This document shows, piece after piece, positions 7,894-16,837 of a stretch of DNA of 64,000 nt (position 1 is the stretch's first letter; each line of letters begins with the position of its first letter). The notes under the pieces were generated by a model. That model saw only the letters and a list, made by a program, of their open reading frames with translations, searched no databases and had not been told where the DNA came from. The DNA comes from Rhodococcoides kroppenstedtii (GTDB lineage: Bacteria > Actinomycetota > Actinomycetes > Mycobacteriales > Mycobacteriaceae). The stretch covers positions 62,001-126,000 of the forward strand of contig NZ_FOJN01000007.1 of assembly GCF_900111805.1 (NCBI RefSeq). The letters run 5' to 3'. Position numbers and translations under genes: made by a program.

Positions 7894-9147
7894 GTGGGTG
7901 TCGAGGTTTCGGTCGAGGGTTTGACCAAGTCGTTCGGTGTTCAGAAGATCTGGCAGGACGTCACGCTGACGCTCCCGACCGGCGAGGTGAGCGCCCTGCT
8001 CGGACCGTCGGGTACGGGCAAGTCGGTCTTCCTGAAGTCGCTCATCGGCCTGCTGCGCCCGGAAGAGGGCAGCATCGTCGTCGACGGCACCGACATCATG
8101 GAGTGCTCCTCGAAGGAGCTCTACGAGATCCGCAAGCTGTTCGGCGTGCTGTTCCAGGACGGCGCCCTGTTCGGATCCATGAACCTGTACGACAACACCG
8201 CCTTCCCGCTTCGTGAACACACGAAGAAGAAGGAAGACGAGATCCGCAAGATCGTCATGGAGAAGCTGGAGCTGGTCGGTCTGACCGGTGCGGAGAACAA
8301 GCTCCCCGGCGAGATCTCCGGCGGTATGCGCAAGCGCGCCGGCCTGGCCCGCGCCCTCGTCCTGGATCCCGAGATCATCCTGGTCGACGAGCCGGACTCG
8401 GGCCTGGACCCGGTGCGCACCACGTACATCAGCCAGTTGCTGCTCAACATCAACGCGCAGATCGACGCGACGATGCTGATCGTCACGCACAACATCAACC
8501 TGGCGCGCACGGTGCCGGACAACATCGGCATGCTCTTCCGCAAGAACCTCGTCATGTTCGGTCCCCGCGAGGTGCTTCTCACCTCCGAGGAGCCGGCCGT
8601 CAAGCAGTTCCTCAACGGCACCATGATCGGCCCGATCGGCATGAGCGAGGAGAAGGACGAGGCGCAGATGCGCCAGGAGCAGGCGCTCTCGGACGCCGGT
8701 CACAACCTCGGCGGTGTCGAGGACGTCGAGGGGATCATGCCGCAGATGGACCCGACGCCCGGCATGCCGCGGCGCCAGGCCGTCGACCGTCGCCGCGAGC
8801 GCGTGCGCAGCATCATGCACACGCTGCCGGAGAAGGCGCAGCACGCCATCCAGCAGAGCCTCGACGAGGCCGACAGCGAGCGTCAGCCCGCCTATGTCGG
8901 AGCCGACGGTCAGCAGGGCGGCTACGAGCAGAGCGGTTACCAGCAGGGTGGTTACGAGGGGGGTGGCTACCAGCAGGGTGGCTACCAGCAGGGTGGCTAC
9001 GACGGGGGCGGCTACCAGCAGGGTGGCTACGACCAGGGCGGATGGTCCACCGACGACGCCCCGACCGAGCAGCGCGGATATCAGGGTTGGAACGAGCCCG
9101 AGCCGCGTGATCGGTACGATTCCCCGACCGACCGTCCCCGAGGCTGA
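7894..9147 (+). CDS. Mce-system ABC transporter ATPase (MceATPase/Mkl) with a Gly-Tyr-Gln repeat tail
   Basis: A 417-residue ATPase that powers lipid import by the Mce/YrbE complex at the cytoplasmic face. I chose the GTG at 7894 because GGAGGG precedes it and family members begin here; an upstream in-frame ATG at 7843 is possible. Visible are Walker A GPSGTGKS (37-44), Q-loop FQDG, signature ISGGMRKRAGLARAL (141-155), Walker B IILVDEP (161-167) and H-loop His199. Residues 250-335 form a charged regulatory extension. Residues 340-384 are a low-complexity tail of repeated YQQGG/YDGGG units, ending in an acidic Pro/Arg segment. The gene starts the mce operon; yrbEA follows after 8 bases. Confidence 0.93.
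   Translation: MGVEVSVEGLTKSFGVQKIWQDVTLTLPTGEVSALLGPSGTGKSVFLKSLIGLLRPEEGSIVVDGTDIMECSSKELYEIRKLFGVLFQDGALFGSMNLYDNTAFPLREHTKKKEDEIRKIVMEKLELVGLTGAENKLPGEISGGMRKRAGLARALVLDPEIILVDEPDSGLDPVRTTYISQLLLNINAQIDATMLIVTHNINLARTVPDNIGMLFRKNLVMFGPREVLLTSEEPAVKQFLNGTMIGPIGMSEEKDEAQMRQEQALSDAGHNLGGVEDVEGIMPQMDPTPGMPRRQAVDRRRERVRSIMHTLPEKAQHAIQQSLDEADSERQPAYVGADGQQGGYEQSGYQQGGYEGGGYQQGGYQQGGYDGGGYQQGGYDQGGWSTDDAPTEQRGYQGWNEPEPRDRYDSPTDRPRG
8911..9045 (+). repeat. In-frame GGY(Q/E/D)(Q/G)G tandem repeats in the MceATPase tail
   Basis: About nine imperfect 12-15 bp units (ggtggctaccagcag and variants) encode GYQQG-type residues 340-384. The repeats are in frame and lack charged residues apart from Asp and Glu, so the tail should be disordered. 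Unit number could vary between strains by slippage. Confidence 0.85.
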
Positions 9148-9155
9148 GACGACAT

Positions 9156-9950
9156 ATGGCGAAGACCTCCAACCCGATCGCTCGATCGGGCACTGCCGCG
9201 CTGACTCAGGCAGGCAACATCGTCGAACTTCTCGTCGACGTGGCCAGGAACACCTTCCGGCGGCCGTTCCAGTTCCGGGAGTTCATCGAGCAGGCGTGGT
9301 TCATCGCGAGCGTCACCATCCTGCCGACGGCACTGGTCGCGATTCCGTTCGGCGCCGTGGTCTCGCTGCAGACGGGGTCGCTGATCAAACAGCTCGGTGC
9401 GGAGTCCTTCACCGGCGCCGCGAGCGTGCTGGCCGTGGTCCAGCAGGGCAGTCCGATCGTGGTCGCCCTGCTCATCGCCGGCGCGGCGGGGTCGGCGGTG
9501 ACCGCGGACCTCGGCTCGCGGACCATCCGTGAGGAGATCGACGCCATGCGCGTGCTGGGCATCGACCCGGTGCAGCGTCTCGTGGTGCCCCGCGTGCTCG
9601 CCATGATCCTGGTGGCCCTGCTGCTCAACGGCCTGGTCTCCGTCATCGGCATCGCCGGCGGCTACTTCTTCAACGTGATCCTGCAGGACGGCACCCCGGG
9701 TGCCTACCTGGCGTCGTTCGGCACCCTCGCGCAACTGCCGGATCTCTGGGTCGGTGAGCTGAAGGCCGTCGTCTTCGGTCTGATCGCGGGCGTGATCGCG
9801 TCCTACAAGGGACTGCATCCCAACCCCGGACCGAAGGGTGTGGGCGAGGCGGTCAATCAGACCGTCGTCATCACCTTCCTGATCCTGTTCTTCGCGAACC
9901 TCATCATGACCCTGGTCTACCTCCAGGTCGTTCCGGCCAAGGGAGCCTGA
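9156..9950 (+). CDS. yrbEA: YrbE-type (MlaE) permease A of the Mce transporter
   Basis: A 264-residue integral membrane protein of the MlaE/YrbE family. It carries the family signature GSRTIREEIDAMRVLGIDP (about 125-143), the cytoplasmic EExDAxxxxGxDP loop that contacts the ATPase, and five or six hydrophobic segments. With YrbEB it forms the inner-membrane permease of the Mce lipid importer. It begins 8 bases after the ATPase stop, and yrbEB begins after a single spacer base. The N-terminal 45 residues are polar and may form the interfacial helix. Confidence 0.93.
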   Translation: MAKTSNPIARSGTAALTQAGNIVELLVDVARNTFRRPFQFREFIEQAWFIASVTILPTALVAIPFGAVVSLQTGSLIKQLGAESFTGAASVLAVVQQGSPIVVALLIAGAAGSAVTADLGSRTIREEIDAMRVLGIDPVQRLVVPRVLAMILVALLLNGLVSVIGIAGGYFFNVILQDGTPGAYLASFGTLAQLPDLWVGELKAVVFGLIAGVIASYKGLHPNPGPKGVGEAVNQTVVITFLILFFANLIMTLVYLQVVPAKGA

Positions 9951-9951
9951 G

Positions 9952-10812
9952 ATGACCATCGCGCGCGGTCGCGGCGACCGCACTCTTCTCAAGCTGCGCA
10001 GTGCGGCGGGCGCCCCGCTGGGCATGCTCGATCGTGCCGGCGAGCAGATGTCCTTCTACGGCCGCGCCATCGGCTGGATCCCGCGCACCGTCGTGCACTA
10101 CAAGAAGGAGACGCTGCGGCTGTTGGCCGAGGTGACCTTCGGTACGGGCGCGCTGGCGGTGATCGGCGGCACCATCGGCGTGATCCTCATGATGAGCGGC
10201 TTCACCGGTGTGGTCGTCGGGCTGCAGGGCTTCGCCGCCCTCGAGCAGCTCGGGTCCCAGGTGCTCACCGGATTCCTCTCGGCGTACGTCAACACCCGTG
10301 AGATCGCGCCGATCGTGGCGTCCCTGGCGCTGTCCGCGACGGTCGGTTGCGGCTTCACCGCGCAGCTGGGCGCGATGCGCATCTCCGAGGAAATCGACGC
10401 GCTCGAGGTCATGGCGGTGCCGTCGGTGCCGTTCCTCGTCTCCACCCGCATGATCGCCGGCTTCATCGCCGTCATCCCGCTGTACATCGTCGGCCTGTTG
10501 TCGGCCTACCTCGCGTCGCGCCTGGTCTCGACGGTGTTCAACGGGCAGTCACCGGGCTCGTACGACCACTACTTCTCACTGTTCCTGCCCCCGGAGGACG
10601 TGCTCTACTCCTTCGCCAAGGTGCTGGTCTTCGCGTTCGTGCTCATCATGATCCACTGCTACTACGGCTACACCGCGTCCGGCGGACCGGCCGGTGTGGG
10701 TGTCGCCGTGGGTCGCGCGGTGCGCGCCGCGATCGTCACCGTCGCCGTACTGAACTTCTTCCTGAGCCTCGCCATCTGGGGCACCACGACCACGGTGAGG
10801 GTGGCCGGATGA
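9952..10812 (+). CDS. yrbEB: YrbE-type (MlaE) permease B of the Mce transporter
   Basis: A 286-residue partner permease with the MlaE signature AMRISEEIDALEVMAVPSVP. In the B paralogue, AVPS replaces the GIDP of YrbEA, as is usual for actinobacterial YrbEB. It has five or six membrane segments and a short basic N-terminus. The stop codon overlaps the ATG of mceA (ATGA), so permease and substrate-binding subunits are coupled. Together with YrbEA and MceATPase it makes the ABC core. Confidence 0.93.
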   Translation: MTIARGRGDRTLLKLRSAAGAPLGMLDRAGEQMSFYGRAIGWIPRTVVHYKKETLRLLAEVTFGTGALAVIGGTIGVILMMSGFTGVVVGLQGFAALEQLGSQVLTGFLSAYVNTREIAPIVASLALSATVGCGFTAQLGAMRISEEIDALEVMAVPSVPFLVSTRMIAGFIAVIPLYIVGLLSAYLASRLVSTVFNGQSPGSYDHYFSLFLPPEDVLYSFAKVLVFAFVLIMIHCYYGYTASGGPAGVGVAVGRAVRAAIVTVAVLNFFLSLAIWGTTTTVRVAG

Positions 10813-12137
10813 ATCACGCCCCGTCCGCGACCAAGCGCAGACTGCTCGGCGTCGGGTTCCTGCTCGTCGTCGTGCTGTTCGTCGGGTGGTCGATCGCGAG
10901 CTACTCCAAGACCTTCAAGTCGGTGGTCATGGTCGACCTGGTCACCGACACCGTCGGCAACTCGCTGCCCGCCAACGCCGACGTCAAGGCCCGCGGCATG
11001 ATCGTCGGCGAGGTGCGCTCGGCCACCACCGAGGACGGCCGGGTGGTCTCGAAACTCGCCCTCGAGCCGGACATGGTCTCGATGATCCCGTCCAACACCA
11101 CCGCGCGCCTGCTGCCGAAGACGCTGTTCGGCGAGCGGTACGTGGCGCTGCAGATTCCGCAGGACGGCGCGAGTGCGAGTCCGATCGCCGAGGGCTCGGT
11201 CATCGAGCAGGACACCAGCGGGAACGCCATCGAGGTCGGCCAGCTGCTCGACTCGCTGCTCCCGCTGCTCGAGGCGATCCCGCCGCAGCAGCTCGCCAAC
11301 ACGCTCGGCGCGCTCTCCCAGGCGCTCGACGGCAAGGGCGAGAAGCTCGGTCTCACCATCGACCGGCTCGAGGAGATCTTCTCCGGTCTGAACACCGAGC
11401 TGCCGAACATCCAGGCGGATCTGCGCGGTATCGCCGACCTCTCGCAGACCTACTCCACCGCGGCGCCCGATCTGGTGGACGCGCTGGACGATCTACGCGT
11501 CACGGGCAACACCGTGGTGGAGAAGCAGAACGACGTCGAGACCCTGCTGGTGTCCGCCACCGGGTCGTCGGGCTCGCTGGCGGACCTCGTCCAGACCAAC
11601 GCGGAGTCGATCGTGACGGTGGCGGCGGATTCGCGGGAGGCGCTCGAGCTGCTGGCCGAGTTCTCGCCGTCGTTCGGCTGCACGTTCACCGAGTTCGTCC
11701 GGGTGGCCGAGGAGGCCAAGAAGATCCTGTCGGTCGACGCGCCGTACCCGGGTGTCCGCGCCACCATCAACTTCGTCAACCCCAAGGGTCGGTACATCCC
11801 GAACCAGGACGAGCCGCGTCTGTTCGACACCCGCGGACCGTCGTGCTTCGACGACGTCACCACCCCGGGCAAGTTCTTCCCGCAGTACCCCGGCAGCGGC
11901 GTGAACGACGGCTCCTACCAGGTGCCGTCACGCAACCCCGGCCCGGCCATCGACCCGCCGCTGCCGAATCCGCTCGATTCCCCGGTGCCGGCGTCGTACG
12001 CCGGGTCGGACGTCGAACGTGACACGCTGGCCGTCGTGTACGGCTCCGGGTCCGGGCTGGCACCGGAGCAGGTGCCGGCCTGGACCACCCTGGTGGGCGC
12101 TCCTGCGCTCCGCGGCACGGAAGTGAGTGTGCGATGA
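10809..12137 (+). CDS. mceA: Mce-family protein A (MlaD domain, cell-envelope lipid shuttle)
   Basis: This 442-residue protein has an N-terminal membrane anchor (RRLLGVGFLLVVVLFVGWSIASY), an MlaD/Mce domain at roughly 35-120 (NADVKARGMIVGEV, LFGERYVAL) and a long helical needle region with coiled-coil character up to about 300. The C-terminal 100 residues are Pro/Gly-rich and include paired cysteines. MceA-F proteins form a hexameric tube through the cell envelope that carries lipids or sterols to the permease. The ATG overlaps the yrbEB stop and its own stop overlaps the mceB ATG. Confidence 0.92.
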   Translation: MNHAPSATKRRLLGVGFLLVVVLFVGWSIASYSKTFKSVVMVDLVTDTVGNSLPANADVKARGMIVGEVRSATTEDGRVVSKLALEPDMVSMIPSNTTARLLPKTLFGERYVALQIPQDGASASPIAEGSVIEQDTSGNAIEVGQLLDSLLPLLEAIPPQQLANTLGALSQALDGKGEKLGLTIDRLEEIFSGLNTELPNIQADLRGIADLSQTYSTAAPDLVDALDDLRVTGNTVVEKQNDVETLLVSATGSSGSLADLVQTNAESIVTVAADSREALELLAEFSPSFGCTFTEFVRVAEEAKKILSVDAPYPGVRATINFVNPKGRYIPNQDEPRLFDTRGPSCFDDVTTPGKFFPQYPGSGVNDGSYQVPSRNPGPAIDPPLPNPLDSPVPASYAGSDVERDTLAVVYGSGSGLAPEQVPAWTTLVGAPALRGTEVSVR

Positions 12138-13198
12138 GGGGATTGGCCGCACCGCTGGTCAAACTGATCGTCTTCGCGGTGGTCACCATCCTGGCCACGG
12201 CCGCCCTGGCGTTGACCATCGCCAACGGCGCCGGGTCGGGCAACACGAAGTTCTCGGCGATCTTCTCCGACGTGGCGTCGCTCAACGAGGGCGACGAGGT
12301 GCGCATCGCCGGCGTGCGCGTCGGCACGGTCGACAAGATCGAGATCTACGAGCGCGACCGCGCGCGCGTCGATTTCGCGCTGACGCAACGCGATTGGCTG
12401 CCCGCGAGCAGTACCGCGTCCATCCGGTACCGCAACCTCATCGGTCAGCGCTACATCGCGCTGGAGGAAGGCGCCGGAAACCAGGGCGAGAAGATCACCA
12501 GCGGCGCCACCATTCCGCTCGAGCGGACCCGGCCCGCGGTGAACCTCACCACGCTGTTCAACGGATTCCGTCCGCTCTTCCAGACCCTCACCGCGGACGA
12601 CGTGAACAAGCTCAGCTACCAGATCATCCAGGTCTTCCAGGGCGAGTCCGGCACCATTGGTGATCTGGTGCGCGACACCGCATCCCTGACCAACACGGTC
12701 GCGGACAAGGACCGCGTGATCGGCGCCGTGATCGACAACCTCAACGGAGTGTTGGACACGGTCAACCGCCACGACAAGGACCTCGACCAGCTGATCGTCA
12801 ACACTCAGCAACTGGTGTCCGGACTGGCCGCGGATCGCGACACGGTGGGTTCGGCGGTCACCTCGCTCGCCGGGTTGACCGATGCCACGGCGGATCTGCT
12901 CGAGCCGACCCGGCCGTCGATCCAGTCGTCCATCGCCTCGATCGACCAGCTGTCGACCAAGATCAACAACCGTCAGGCCGACTTCGACGCGATCCTGAAG
13001 AACTTCCCGGTCAAGTTGGAGAAGCTGATTCGCGTCGCGAGCTTCGGATCGTGGTTCCAGTTCTATCTGTGCGGCATCGACATCGTCGCCGGACCCGGGT
13101 ACGCGCCGCAGTTGAACCTGCCCACCGGCCTGCCGACCATCAACCAGCCGCTCTACACGAACTCCGCGAAACGCTGTGCGGCAGGAGGTATTTCCTGA
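12134..13198 (+). CDS. mceB: Mce-family protein B
   Basis: A 354-residue member of the Mce hexamer. It has an N-terminal anchor (LVKLIVFAVVTILATAALALTIANG), an MlaD domain at about 38-115 with the signature GDEVRIAGVRVGTVDKIEI and LIGQRYIAL, then a long alpha-helical region. The C-terminus has the two cysteines typical of MceB (YLCGIDIVAG and KRCAAGG). It starts in an ATGA overlap with mceA and ends in a one-base TGATG overlap with mceC. Confidence 0.92.
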   Translation: MRGLAAPLVKLIVFAVVTILATAALALTIANGAGSGNTKFSAIFSDVASLNEGDEVRIAGVRVGTVDKIEIYERDRARVDFALTQRDWLPASSTASIRYRNLIGQRYIALEEGAGNQGEKITSGATIPLERTRPAVNLTTLFNGFRPLFQTLTADDVNKLSYQIIQVFQGESGTIGDLVRDTASLTNTVADKDRVIGAVIDNLNGVLDTVNRHDKDLDQLIVNTQQLVSGLAADRDTVGSAVTSLAGLTDATADLLEPTRPSIQSSIASIDQLSTKINNRQADFDAILKNFPVKLEKLIRVASFGSWFQFYLCGIDIVAGPGYAPQLNLPTGLPTINQPLYTNSAKRCAAGGIS

Positions 13199-14220
13199 TG
13201 GAGTCCCGTCGCAAGCCGGCCGTCGCGGGTGCCCTCGGCATCTTTCTCATCCTGATGGCCACGATGAGCGCGTTCTTCCTGGACTCGCTGCCGATCATCG
13301 GTGCCGGCACCAAGTACCGGGCGGACTTCTCCGAAGCCGCCGGACTCACCTCGCGCAACGAGGTGCGTATCGCGGGCGTCAAGGTGGGCACGGTCACCGA
13401 CGTCTCGCTCGACGGCGACAAGGTCGCGGTCGAGTTCACCGTCGACGACGCGTGGGTGGGCGACAAGACGTCGGCCTCCATCCAGATCAAGACGATCCTG
13501 GGGCAGAAGTACCTGTCGCTCGAGCCCAAGGGCGACGAGCGCCTGAACCCTCGGGACGTCATCCCGATCGAGCGCACCACGGCGCCGTACGACGTCATCG
13601 ACGCGTTCTCCGACGCCGCCCGGACCACCGGCGACATCGACACCACGCAGTTGGCGACCAGCATGGAGACGCTCTCGCAGGCGTTCTCCGAGACCCCGGA
13701 CAACATTCGGGCATCGCTGGACGGGGTGACTCGGCTGTCGCAGACAATCGCCTCCCGCGACGAGCAGCTGTCCAAGCTGTTCGCGGCGACCAACACCACC
13801 ACCAAGGTCCTGGCGGATCGCAATCAGGAGTTCACCCGGTTGATCGGTGACGCGTCGGTCCTGGTGCAGGAGTTGAACAATCGCCAGCGGTCCATCTCGC
13901 AGTTGCTCATCGGCACGCAGCGGGTTTCGCGTGAGCTGACCGGTCTGGTGCGGGACAACGAAGCCCAGATCGGGCCGGCGCTGGCCTCCCTCGGCCAGGT
14001 CATCGAGACCCTGCGGACCAACAACGAGAACATCTCTCGGGCCATCGAGATGTACGAGCCGTTCGTGCGGCTCTACACGAACATCGTCGGCAACGGCCGG
14101 TGGTTCGACCAGGTCATCGTCAACACGTTCCCGCCGGGTCTGCCCGACATTCCGGGGTACCGGGAGCCGATCCGCACGCTCGGTGTGGATCCCGTTCGCA
14201 GTCCGGGAGCAGGCCAGTGA
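13198..14220 (+). CDS. mceC: Mce-family protein C
   Basis: A 340-residue Mce subunit, the shortest of the six. I chose the ATG at 13198 because GGAGG lies just upstream inside mceB and the anchor sequence (AVAGALGIFLILMATMSAFFL) begins soon after. MlaD signatures are NEVRIAGVKVGTVTDV and ILGQKYLSLEP. A long helical region follows, and the protein ends with a short Pro-rich tail. It lacks the extended C-terminal domain seen in MceA and MceD. The stop overlaps the GTG of mceD. Confidence 0.92.
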   Translation: MESRRKPAVAGALGIFLILMATMSAFFLDSLPIIGAGTKYRADFSEAAGLTSRNEVRIAGVKVGTVTDVSLDGDKVAVEFTVDDAWVGDKTSASIQIKTILGQKYLSLEPKGDERLNPRDVIPIERTTAPYDVIDAFSDAARTTGDIDTTQLATSMETLSQAFSETPDNIRASLDGVTRLSQTIASRDEQLSKLFAATNTTTKVLADRNQEFTRLIGDASVLVQELNNRQRSISQLLIGTQRVSRELTGLVRDNEAQIGPALASLGQVIETLRTNNENISRAIEMYEPFVRLYTNIVGNGRWFDQVIVNTFPPGLPDIPGYREPIRTLGVDPVRSPGAGQ

Positions 14221-15491
14221 CCGCCGACCAGGATTCGTCGCGTTCGATGTTCACCAAGCGCAGTCTGGGACTGATCGCGGCCGTCGTCGCCGTCGTCGTC
14301 CTCGTGGTGTTCGCCCTGTGGTGGGCGTTCACGCGCCTCGGCACGACCACGATCACCACGTACTTCGACAAGTCCGTCGGCGTGTACGAGGGCACCGAGG
14401 TCCGGGTGCTCGGCGTCAAGGTCGGTGAGGTGACCAAGGTCGAGGGGCTCGGCGATCAGGTGCAGGTCGACCTGAGGGTGGACCGCGGCGTCGACATCCC
14501 GGCCGACGCGCGAGCGGTGCAGATTGCCCCGTCGGTGGTCGCGGACCGGTACGTCCAGCTCGCCCCCGCCTACACCGGCGGCGAGAAGATGGAATCGGGT
14601 GCGGTGATCCCGCGCGAGCGCACCGCGACCCCGGTCGAGGTGGACGAGCTGTACCAGAGCATCGACCAGCTGTCGGAGGCGCTCGGACCGAACGGTGCCA
14701 ACCGCGACGGCGCCCTGTCCGATCTCGTGAGCACGGGTGCGCGCAACCTCGAGGGCAACGGCGAAGCGCTGAACGACACGCTGACACAGCTGTCCGGCGC
14801 GGTCGACACCCTGGACTCCTACCGCGGCGACCTGTTCGGCACGGTGCAGAACTTGCAGACCTTCGTCAGCGCTCTCGCGGCCAACGATCAGCAGGTGCGT
14901 GCGTTCAACGAGCAGTTGTCCTCCCTCACCGGCTTCCTGGCGGGGGAGCGGGAGAACCTCTCGCAAGCGCTGCAGCAGTTGTCGGTGACGCTGGGCGACG
15001 TGGCGGGCTTCGTTCGCGACAACCGTGATCAGCTGAGCACGGATCTGGATGCGCTCGCACCCACCACGCAGCTGCTGGCGGACAACCGCGGCAAGCTCGC
15101 GGACACGTTGACCCTGCTGCCGCTGGCCGTCGCCAACGTCGCGAACTCCTACAACGCGGAGAACGGGTCGCTCGACGCCCGGTTGATCTTCAACGAGCTC
15201 CAGGACCCCAAGACGTTCGTCTGCAGCCTGATCGACCTGCAGAAACTGCGTCCGGGTGATCCGCAGTTCGAGGCGCTCGGCCGGCAAATGCAACCGATCG
15301 TCGACAACTGCGGAACCATCGTCGACCAGGCCGTCGCCGGGGTGAAGACCCCGACGCTGGTGCTGCCGTTCGGCATTCTCTCCGCCGACAACATCCAGCG
15401 GAACGTGGAGCCGGGCACAGTGCCGGGCAACCCGTCCCCGCGCCTCGATCTCAACCTGCCCGGAATGTCGATTCCGCAGGGAGGGGAGTGA
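14217..15491 (+). CDS. mceD: Mce-family protein D
   Basis: A 424-residue Mce subunit. The GTG at 14217 overlaps the mceC stop in the coupling pattern used throughout the operon; an internal ATG at 14247 (MFTKRS) is the alternative. The membrane anchor (SLGLIAAVVAVVVLVVFALWW) is followed by the MlaD domain (TEVRVLGVKVGEVTKVEG) and long helices. The C-terminal section contains cysteines (FVCSLIDL, VDNCGT) as in other MceD proteins. Confidence 0.92.
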   Translation: MTADQDSSRSMFTKRSLGLIAAVVAVVVLVVFALWWAFTRLGTTTITTYFDKSVGVYEGTEVRVLGVKVGEVTKVEGLGDQVQVDLRVDRGVDIPADARAVQIAPSVVADRYVQLAPAYTGGEKMESGAVIPRERTATPVEVDELYQSIDQLSEALGPNGANRDGALSDLVSTGARNLEGNGEALNDTLTQLSGAVDTLDSYRGDLFGTVQNLQTFVSALAANDQQVRAFNEQLSSLTGFLAGERENLSQALQQLSVTLGDVAGFVRDNRDQLSTDLDALAPTTQLLADNRGKLADTLTLLPLAVANVANSYNAENGSLDARLIFNELQDPKTFVCSLIDLQKLRPGDPQFEALGRQMQPIVDNCGTIVDQAVAGVKTPTLVLPFGILSADNIQRNVEPGTVPGNPSPRLDLNLPGMSIPQGGE

Positions 15492-16837
15492 CCGTGCGAG
15501 TTTCGCGTGCATCGACCCGCCTCGACAGTGTCCGCAGAACGCACCGCGACAGTGTCCGCAGAACGCACCGCGTTCGTGGTGTCGTCGTCGCCTCCGGCGC
15601 CTGCGTGATGGCCCTGACCGTCGGGGCGTGCGGCTCCGAGGGGGTCTACGGCATCCCGTTGCCGGGTGGCGCCGACGTCGGGTCCGACCCCATTCGCCTG
15701 ACGCTGCAGTTCGACGACGTGCTGGACCTGGTGCCGCAGTCGACCGTCAAGGTCGACGGCGTCGAGGTCGGACGCGTCACGGACATCTCGGTGCCCGGCG
15801 ATTCGTGGATCGCCGACGTCACGGTCGAGGTGAACAACTCGGTCGATCTGCCGGCGAACGCGACGGCGTCCATCCAGCAGACCAACCTTCTGGGCGAGAA
15901 ATTCGTGCAGCTGTCGGTCCCCGAGGGCGACGCCGACGCGGCGCGCCTGATCGGCGGCGACACGATTCCGGTGGAGCGCACCCGCCACGCCACCGACATC
16001 GAGCAGGTGTTCGGCGCACTGTCGATGCTGCTCAACGGTGGCGGCGTCGCGCAGCTCGCCCCGATCGTCAAGGAGCTGAACACCGCGACCGAGGGCCGCG
16101 AGGACCGACTGCGCTCGTTGATCGAGCAGGCCAACACCCTCATCGGCGGGCTCGAGGAGCAGAAGGGCGACATCACGCGGGCTCTCGACGGTCTCGACGT
16201 GCTCACCGGAACCCTGAACCAGCAGACCGAGAAGATCGACCGCATCCTCGCGGACCTGCCGGTGGCCACGGAGGTGCTCGAGCAGCAGCGTCCGCAGCTG
16301 ACGCAGTTGCTCACCCAGCTGGACCGGCTCGGCGAGGTGGGGACCGACGTCATCGAGCGCAGCAAGGACGATCTCATCGCCGACCTGCGCGCCCTGCGTC
16401 CGACGCTGCAGGAACTGGCGACGTACGGCGACGAGCTCATCACCGACCTCGCGTTCGTACCGACGTTCCCGTTCCCGGACGGCGTCGAGAAGATCGCCCA
16501 GGGCAACTCGGTCAACCTGTTCATCAGCGCGGACCTGCAGATCGGCAACCAGCTGAGCACCTTCGGTGTGGGTGAGGGCAATCCGATCTACAGCCCGCCC
16601 CTCAACGGTGAACCGAAGCCGCGGGTGGATCCGTCCAACCCGTACTACAACGGCAACGGGCCGCGACCGGGCTGGCCGACGGTGTCCCTGCTCCCGCTTC
16701 CGCCCGTGATCCCGTCGCCGACGCCGCCGCCGGGTGTTCCCGCCGCGGCGCCGCCGTCGGCGAATCCGCTCGACGGCATTCTCGAACAGTTCGGTATCGG
16801 CGCTGCCCCCGGCGCGCAGCCGGGAGGTGGACAGTGA
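15488..16837 (+). CDS. mceE: Mce-family lipoprotein E
   Basis: A 449-residue Mce subunit that is probably a lipoprotein: a basic N-region, a hydrophobic core (GVVVASGACVMALTVGAC) and a lipobox VGAC with Cys48 as the acylation site, as in mycobacterial MceE/LprK. The MlaD domain follows (STVKVDGVEVGRVTDI, LLGEKFVQL), then helices and a Pro-rich C-terminus. A perfect 24-bp tandem duplication at 15524-15571 doubles DSVRRTHR in the N-region and makes the signal unusually long and basic. The second start-proximal GTG (15494) is an alternative. It overlaps mceD and mceF by 4 bases each. Confidence 0.92.
   Translation: MTVRVSRASTRLDSVRRTHRDSVRRTHRVRGVVVASGACVMALTVGACGSEGVYGIPLPGGADVGSDPIRLTLQFDDVLDLVPQSTVKVDGVEVGRVTDISVPGDSWIADVTVEVNNSVDLPANATASIQQTNLLGEKFVQLSVPEGDADAARLIGGDTIPVERTRHATDIEQVFGALSMLLNGGGVAQLAPIVKELNTATEGREDRLRSLIEQANTLIGGLEEQKGDITRALDGLDVLTGTLNQQTEKIDRILADLPVATEVLEQQRPQLTQLLTQLDRLGEVGTDVIERSKDDLIADLRALRPTLQELATYGDELITDLAFVPTFPFPDGVEKIAQGNSVNLFISADLQIGNQLSTFGVGEGNPIYSPPLNGEPKPRVDPSNPYYNGNGPRPGWPTVSLLPLPPVIPSPTPPPGVPAAAPPSANPLDGILEQFGIGAAPGAQPGGGQ
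15524..15571 (+). repeat. Perfect 24-bp tandem duplication in the mceE signal sequence
   Basis: Two identical copies run 15524-15547 and 15548-15571, each encoding DSVRRTHR. The unit is a multiple of three, so the frame is kept. Identity over both copies, with no synonymous drift, suggests a recent event. Confidence 0.95.
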
